The notes below the pieces were generated by a model. That model did not search any database and had not been told where the DNA came from. It saw nothing but the letters and a program-made list of their open reading frames with translations. DNA of 10,008 nt, taken from positions 1 through 10,008 of the forward strand of contig JAUVTO010000053.1 in the NCBI GenBank assembly GCA_030601485.1. The letters are read 5' to 3'. Position 1 is the first letter of the stretch; each line of letters begins with the position of its first letter. The stretch is from Desulfobacterales bacterium (GTDB lineage Bacteria; Desulfobacterota; Desulfobacteria; Desulfobacterales; UBA11574). Both the position numbers and the translations under genes were made by a program. This document shows positions 6,892 through 10,008 of this stretch, in pieces.

Positions 6892-7143
6892 ATGCCTATT
6901 GTTACAACATCTAGCCGTGGACAGATCGTAATACCAAAAGAAATCCGGAAACAATTACAGATCGTCCCCGGAAAGAAGCTTTCGATCAAGCTTGAAAATG
7001 ATCATGTCCGTCTAACTCCGTTGCCTGATGATCCGGTAGATTATTTTTGCGGTATTTTTGAAGAAAAAGATTCTATAACCAAAGCGCTGATCGATCACCG
7101 GCGAAAGGACAAAATTCGTGAATCGAAAAAGATTACTGGATAG
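6892..7143 (+). CDS. vapB: AbrB/SpoVT-type antitoxin (VapB-like)
   Basis: This 83-residue protein is an AbrB-fold DNA-binding antitoxin. The swapped-hairpin core is plain in residues 3-43: VTTSSRGQIVIPKEIRKQLQ, then PGKKLSI and VRLTPLP. The C-terminal half, rich in charged residues, would wrap around and block the partner toxin. Such antitoxins bind operator palindromes as dimers and repress their own operon, more tightly when bound to toxin. ATG 6892 is preferred to the in-frame ATG at 6880 because GAGG (6882-6885) sits six bases upstream and the fold starts at once. The toxin gene starts 26 bases before this gene ends. Confidence 0.85.
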   Translation: MPIVTTSSRGQIVIPKEIRKQLQIVPGKKLSIKLENDHVRLTPLPDDPVDYFCGIFEEKDSITKALIDHRRKDKIRESKKITG

Positions 7144-7528
7144 CTTTGCTCTGCTGGCTTATCTGAATAAAGAAGCAAATTTTGAAAGGGTCAAGCAAAT
7201 TCTTGCGGTTGCCCAAAAGTCAGGCGACTTTGTTTTGATGAATGAAATCAATATCGGAGAAATGTATTATATCCTTTTTAGAAAAAGGGGGGCGCAGCAG
7301 GCGGAATATTTTTTGGATACGATCCTTCCCGGGCTCCCCATCACCCTTGTTTCCAATAATTTCGAATCTGTCATCGAGGCAGCCCGGATAAAAGCAGAAT
7401 ATCCGCTTTCTTACAGCGATTGCTTTGCTGTGGCCAATGCTCGCCGTGAAAACGCAATGATTATGACAGGTGACCCTGAATTTAAAAATGTCGAGCATAT
7501 TGTTGAGATCGAATGGCTTAATACCTGA
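7118..7528 (+). CDS. vapC: PIN-domain ribonuclease toxin (VapC-like)
   Basis: This 136-residue PIN-domain protein shows the expected acidic residues: D8 in LLDSFALLAYL (6-16), E43 and E48 in MNEINIGEMYY (41-51), D101 in YSDCFAVANARR (99-110), and D119 in MTGDPEF (116-122). VapC toxins are Mg-dependent endoribonucleases, commonly cutting tRNA or rRNA, and halt translation when free of antitoxin. The start is GTG at 7118 inside the vapB reading region, a 26-base overlap typical of co-translated pairs; the PIN domain begins immediately after it. Residue 9 is Ser-Phe where DTSA is usual, a mild variation. The length is normal and the gene appears intact. Confidence 0.87.
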   Translation: MNRKRLLDSFALLAYLNKEANFERVKQILAVAQKSGDFVLMNEINIGEMYYILFRKRGAQQAEYFLDTILPGLPITLVSNNFESVIEAARIKAEYPLSYSDCFAVANARRENAMIMTGDPEFKNVEHIVEIEWLNT

Positions 7529-7553
7529 ATCCTGGTTGATTCATCACTTCAGG
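7524..7553. terminator. possible bidirectional stem between convergent vapC and panP
   Basis: CCTGAA (7524-7529) pairs with TTCAGG (7548-7553); an alternative inner stem is GAATC (7527-7531) with GATTC (7538-7542). It spans the vapC stop codon and lies in the 35-base gap between two convergent genes, where a shared terminator is expected. No U-tract follows on either strand, so this is a weak call. Confidence 0.25.
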
Positions 7554-7563
7554 AGAATCCGGG

Positions 7564-9216
7564 TTAGGTAAAAGTGTTTTTATAAATATTTTCCTGTTCA
7601 TCGAGAATTTTTCTCAAAATTTCGATAGTTGTCATGGGGTTCATGATGACCGCCCGTAACACCACCTTATCTTGTCCCGGATGATTCTCCATTTTTAAAG
7701 TTGTTCTGGAAACAAAACTGTTGCCGGCCTCCCTTTGAAGTCTTTGAACCGTCCGGTTCATTTTATTTAATTTTTCGTTAATACTGACAGCTTGCTCGAC
7801 ATCAGGGCCCAAGATTTGTTTTTGCAAGTCGGCAGGAAATAATCTGTAGGTTAAAATGTTGAGCTCAGGTGGAGTAACAAGCTGAAAATCAGGTCTTTTT
7901 TCGATTTCACCGGCAAACTCTAGGGCGGTTTCTATGCCATGGTCAATAAGAAGGGCGTAACCCCGGCTCCCCATTATTTTAAGGGCGCTGTCGAGTATCA
8001 GGGAGTTTGCTTCCCTGGATCCTGAAGGGGATTTTATGCCCAGATCAACGGAACCGGGCCGGTTTACATAATGTGCGTGATATATGACTTGATCCATGAT
8101 CTCAGGATCTTTAAAATAGACCATGCCGCAGCTCATAGGCATATAAAATTGCTTATGCCCGTCTATTGTCACGGAATCGGCAAGTTCTATTCCTGATAAA
8201 AGATGGCTGTACTTTTCCGACATCAGAGTCGGACCTCCCCAGGCGGCATCAACATGGAAATGAATTGAGTTTTCCGCACAAATCTCACCCAGTTTCAAAA
8301 GCGGGTCCACGGTACCGGTTTCCGTGGCCCCGGCGATACCCACAACAGCAAGGATTGCCGTCTTCTCATTGCTGTTTTTTATCTCTTTAATGGTTCTATT
8401 CAGACTGCCGATATGTATCCGGCTTTTTTCATCCACATCCACGGCCACAATGTTGTGGTTGCCGATTCCTAAGATCCCGCCGGCCTTGTTAAGAGAATAG
8501 TGGCTGCGTTTGGAAACAAGGACCACACTCCTTTGGATTCCGTAGGCCTTGTATGCAGCCTGAAGGCCCTCTTTTTCCACACCGTCAAAGCCGTTTTTGG
8601 GTGCAAAGAAAACGTTTCTGGCAACCCAGAGCGCCGTTAAGTTGGATAATGTGCCATTTTCTGTAAAGCAGCCGAGGGTCGTAGTCGGGCTCTGGATGTG
8701 TTCATTGTAAAACGCGTCGCTTTTTCGGTAAATCAATCGGTGAATTTTGGCCAAAACCTGTTTTTCCACAACCGAAACCACTTTCGAGGTTTCGATTTTA
8801 ACCACATTTTGATTCAGGGCGGCGACAATGGTTTTAAGATGGACCATGAAAAAGGGGATGGCAGAGGTCATGTGGCCCACAAAATACGGGGAGGCTACAT
8901 TAACGGCATGGGGAGCGATATCTTCAATCAGGTCGGTGAGGACGTCAGTCAGTTTTTTTTCGGGATTCTCACTGATCTGGATGTCTGTAAACTTTTTGGA
9001 TAGATCCAGAAGGCTGACCTCTTCGGTGAATCCCACGTGTTTTTTAAGAAAATCTTGAAGCCCGAAAAGTATCTGCTCCATGTACTTGATCAATGTGGAC
9101 CTGGCAGCGTCGTCTTCCGGCTTTATGAATGTTCGTGTCAGGGTCGTCCAGTCGGCCACAAGCGTTTTTTGATGGGAAGCACTTTTTTTCTTCATCATAT
9201 TTCTGTAACATGACAT
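7564..9216 (-). CDS. panP: PLP-dependent aspartate 1-decarboxylase, PanP-like (group II decarboxylase)
   Basis: With the ATG at 9216 this is a 550-residue fold-type I PLP enzyme. Visible landmarks are TENGTLSNLTALWVARN (185-201, phosphate-loop region), SKRSHYSLNKAGG (235-247, ring-stacking His239), FHVDAAWGGPT (320-330, Asp323 for the PLP nitrogen) and DGHKQFYMPMSCG (352-364, Schiff-base Lys355). The length and these motifs fit the PanP family, which makes beta-alanine from aspartate for pantothenate and coenzyme A in bacteria lacking PanD. Related group II enzymes act on glutamate or aromatic amino acids, so the substrate is inferred from family likeness. The start is uncertain: TTG 9234, ATG 9216 and ATG 9198/9195 are in frame and none has a clear ribosome site; family members usually begin near TLVADWTTLTRTF. 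The gene stands alone, convergent with vapBC, with no other pantothenate genes beside it. Confidence 0.82.
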   Translation of the reverse strand: MSCYRNMMKKKSASHQKTLVADWTTLTRTFIKPEDDAARSTLIKYMEQILFGLQDFLKKHVGFTEEVSLLDLSKKFTDIQISENPEKKLTDVLTDLIEDIAPHAVNVASPYFVGHMTSAIPFFMVHLKTIVAALNQNVVKIETSKVVSVVEKQVLAKIHRLIYRKSDAFYNEHIQSPTTTLGCFTENGTLSNLTALWVARNVFFAPKNGFDGVEKEGLQAAYKAYGIQRSVVLVSKRSHYSLNKAGGILGIGNHNIVAVDVDEKSRIHIGSLNRTIKEIKNSNEKTAILAVVGIAGATETGTVDPLLKLGEICAENSIHFHVDAAWGGPTLMSEKYSHLLSGIELADSVTIDGHKQFYMPMSCGMVYFKDPEIMDQVIYHAHYVNRPGSVDLGIKSPSGSREANSLILDSALKIMGSRGYALLIDHGIETALEFAGEIEKRPDFQLVTPPELNILTYRLFPADLQKQILGPDVEQAVSINEKLNKMNRTVQRLQREAGNSFVSRTTLKMENHPGQDKVVLRAVIMNPMTTIEILRKILDEQENIYKNTFT

Positions 9217-9321
9217 TTTATTTATGCCAAGCAAATCTTTTAAACTCTTTCAAACCGGATATTTTATTACAAGGGGTACTAACCCGGACAAGCCGGAACC
9301 AAAAGGGATTGAAAATTTAAT

Positions 9322-9403
9322 ATTGACAATTGACTATTTAAGGAAGTCGCCCTTTGCAATTGAATATTCAATGTCACAGTTCCTTAAATATTCAATATTC
9401 AAT
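9322..9403. repeat. long imperfect inverted repeat, dispersed-repeat type
   Basis: TATTTAAGGAA (9335-9345) pairs perfectly with TTCCTTAAATA (9380-9390). The stem extends outward to 9322 and 9403 with three mismatches in 24 positions. The loop contains a perfect 14-base palindrome, ATTGAATATTCAAT (9359-9372), and more ATTCAAT units follow to about 9418. This is typical of AT-rich intergenic repeats that scatter through a genome; it has no coding content. Confidence 0.65.
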
Positions 9404-9586
9404 CGAAAATATTCAATTATTCACAATAAAGAAATTATACTGATTAAATATTTTTGCCACAAAAAGCAAAAAATTTACAACTAATGAGCTAAGTTCTTTA
9501 GAGGTTACGGTTTGACGGTCTAACCGGCTGGCATGTCAGTATATTTCTCACAAAAAACACAAAATATTAAACACCAACCCCTTAAT

Positions 9587-9614
9587 GAAGTTGACCTTTT
9601 GCGAATCCATCAAA
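9587..9614. repeat. second, diverged copy of the 110-138 motif
   Basis: It runs GAAGTTGACC, TTTT, GCGAATCCATCAAA, in the same orientation as the copy at 110-138, with one base of length difference and several substitutions. Conserved ends and a degenerate centre suggest a dispersed family rather than chance, but two copies are thin evidence. Confidence 0.4.
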
Positions 9615-9654
9615 AATTAATTATGAGATTATTCTCAAAAATCGACTCATTTTC

Positions 9655-9685
9655 TTGACAACAGCTTACTTATTTGGCATGTACT
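9655..9685 (+). promoter_or_regulatory. metV: possible metV promoter
   Basis: A perfect TTGACA (9655-9660) is followed after 19 bases by TGTACT (9680-9685), a 4/6 match to the -10 consensus. It would give a leader of roughly 120 bases before the metV start. The spacing is long and the -10 is weak, so this is only a candidate. Confidence 0.25.
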
Positions 9686-9813
9686 CTTTTTAAATTTAGT
9701 CACTTAAATCCTATAAAATTTATCCGGATCTCATGGATTGAAAAAAATGATTTCACGAATGTAAACATTAAACTTTTTTAAATCACAATAGACAAAAACA
9801 GAAGGGAGGACGC

Positions 9814-10008
9814 ATGATTGTAGCTAAGAGAAAGCCCTTTGAAGAGATCAAGGCCATGTTAAAAGACTACAAAAAGGTTCTTACTGTGGGCTGTGGTACG
9901 TGTGTCGCTGTCTGCCTTGTCGGTGGCGAAAAAGAGGTGGGGATCCTCAATGCCGAGCTGAGCATGACACGAAAAATTGATGGTAATCCTATTGAGCTTG
10001 GGGCTACC
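9814..10008 (+). CDS. metV: MetV-like methylene-tetrahydrofolate reductase C-terminal domain protein (5' part only)
   Basis: The window holds only the first 65 codons. Translation starts MIVAKRKPFEEIKAMLKDYK and continues with VGCGTCVAVC (residues 25-34; C27, C30, C34) and GGEKEVGIL (37-45). This matches the N-terminus of the small MetV/MTHFR C-terminal-like family, which binds zinc or Fe-S through such cysteines and partners MetF in the methyl branch of the Wood-Ljungdahl pathway. A very strong ribosome site, GAAGGGAGGA (9801-9810), precedes the ATG by three bases, suggesting high expression. The usual neighbours would be metF and heterodisulfide-reductase-like genes beyond the window edge. 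The same domain also occurs in other redox clusters, so the exact role depends on what follows. Confidence 0.75.
   Translation, partial: MIVAKRKPFEEIKAMLKDYKKVLTVGCGTCVAVCLVGGEKEVGILNAELSMTRKIDGNPIELGAT

Larger units (their letters stand above)
9217..9813. other. AT-rich intergenic region between divergent panP and metV
   Basis: About 600 bases without a convincing gene. It holds a long imperfect hairpin (9322-9403), a smaller stem GGTTA/TAACC (9503-9507 with 9521-9525), a degraded copy of the motif found at the left end of the window (9587-9614), and a TTGACA at 9655-9660. Upstream signals for both flanking genes should lie here. No riboswitch that I can recognise is present. Confidence 0.7.

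Noticed and set aside
9224..9484. 86-codon open frame on the plus strand
   Set aside because: It overlaps the panP start and then runs through the ATTCAAT inverted repeat; the translation is repeat-derived and low in complexity.
9676..9690. Sigma-54 promoter before metV
   Set aside because: A GG is present but the GC dinucleotide at the required distance is absent.
9484..9813. Riboswitch or T-box in the metV leader
   Set aside because: Only short stems were found; no conserved core of a riboswitch class I know could be recognised.

Overview
The window looks like the chromosome of an anaerobic, probably sulfate-reducing or syntrophic bacterium of the Desulfobacterota (old Deltaproteobacteria, Desulfobacterales-like). 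This is inferred from gene content. A CooC-type nickel-insertion ATPase and the start of a MetV-like protein point to CO dehydrogenase and the Wood-Ljungdahl pathway. A PanP-type decarboxylase fits the same group, and the intergenic spaces are full of hairpin-forming repeat debris of the kind common in these genomes. No rRNA, tRNA, CRISPR array, prophage or complete insertion sequence is visible.

Layout. A long U32-family (collagenase-like, probable Fe-S) protein lies on the minus strand at 134-2128, and its stop codon lies inside a repeat-like segment. About 800 bases without a gene follow (2129-2924). They hold a perfect 18-bp hairpin and a composite inverted-repeat element flanked by two identical 19-base hairpin sequences. 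Next comes a plus-strand cluster: cooC (2925-3680), a Ski2-like DEAH helicase that overlaps it by one base (3680-5803), and an MBL-fold hydrolase (5876-6601). After a second repeat-rich gap (6602-6891) there is a VapBC-type toxin-antitoxin pair (6892-7528). It converges with a minus-strand panP-like PLP decarboxylase (7564-9216). A third AT-rich repeat region (9217-9813) leads to the 5' end of a metV-like gene (9814 to the window edge).

How the genes work together. CooC (loading Ni into CO dehydrogenase) and MetV (partner of methylene-tetrahydrofolate reductase) serve the two branches of the Wood-Ljungdahl pathway, yet sit about 6 kb apart with unrelated genes between. PanP would supply beta-alanine for coenzyme A. 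The helicase and MBL protein have no evident link to CO metabolism, so the tight cooC-helicase coupling is the most unusual gene arrangement here. I see no clear evidence of a wholly new multi-gene system. The most notable signals are this coupling, the layered intergenic repeats, and a motif shared by the two ends of the window (110-138 and 9587-9614).
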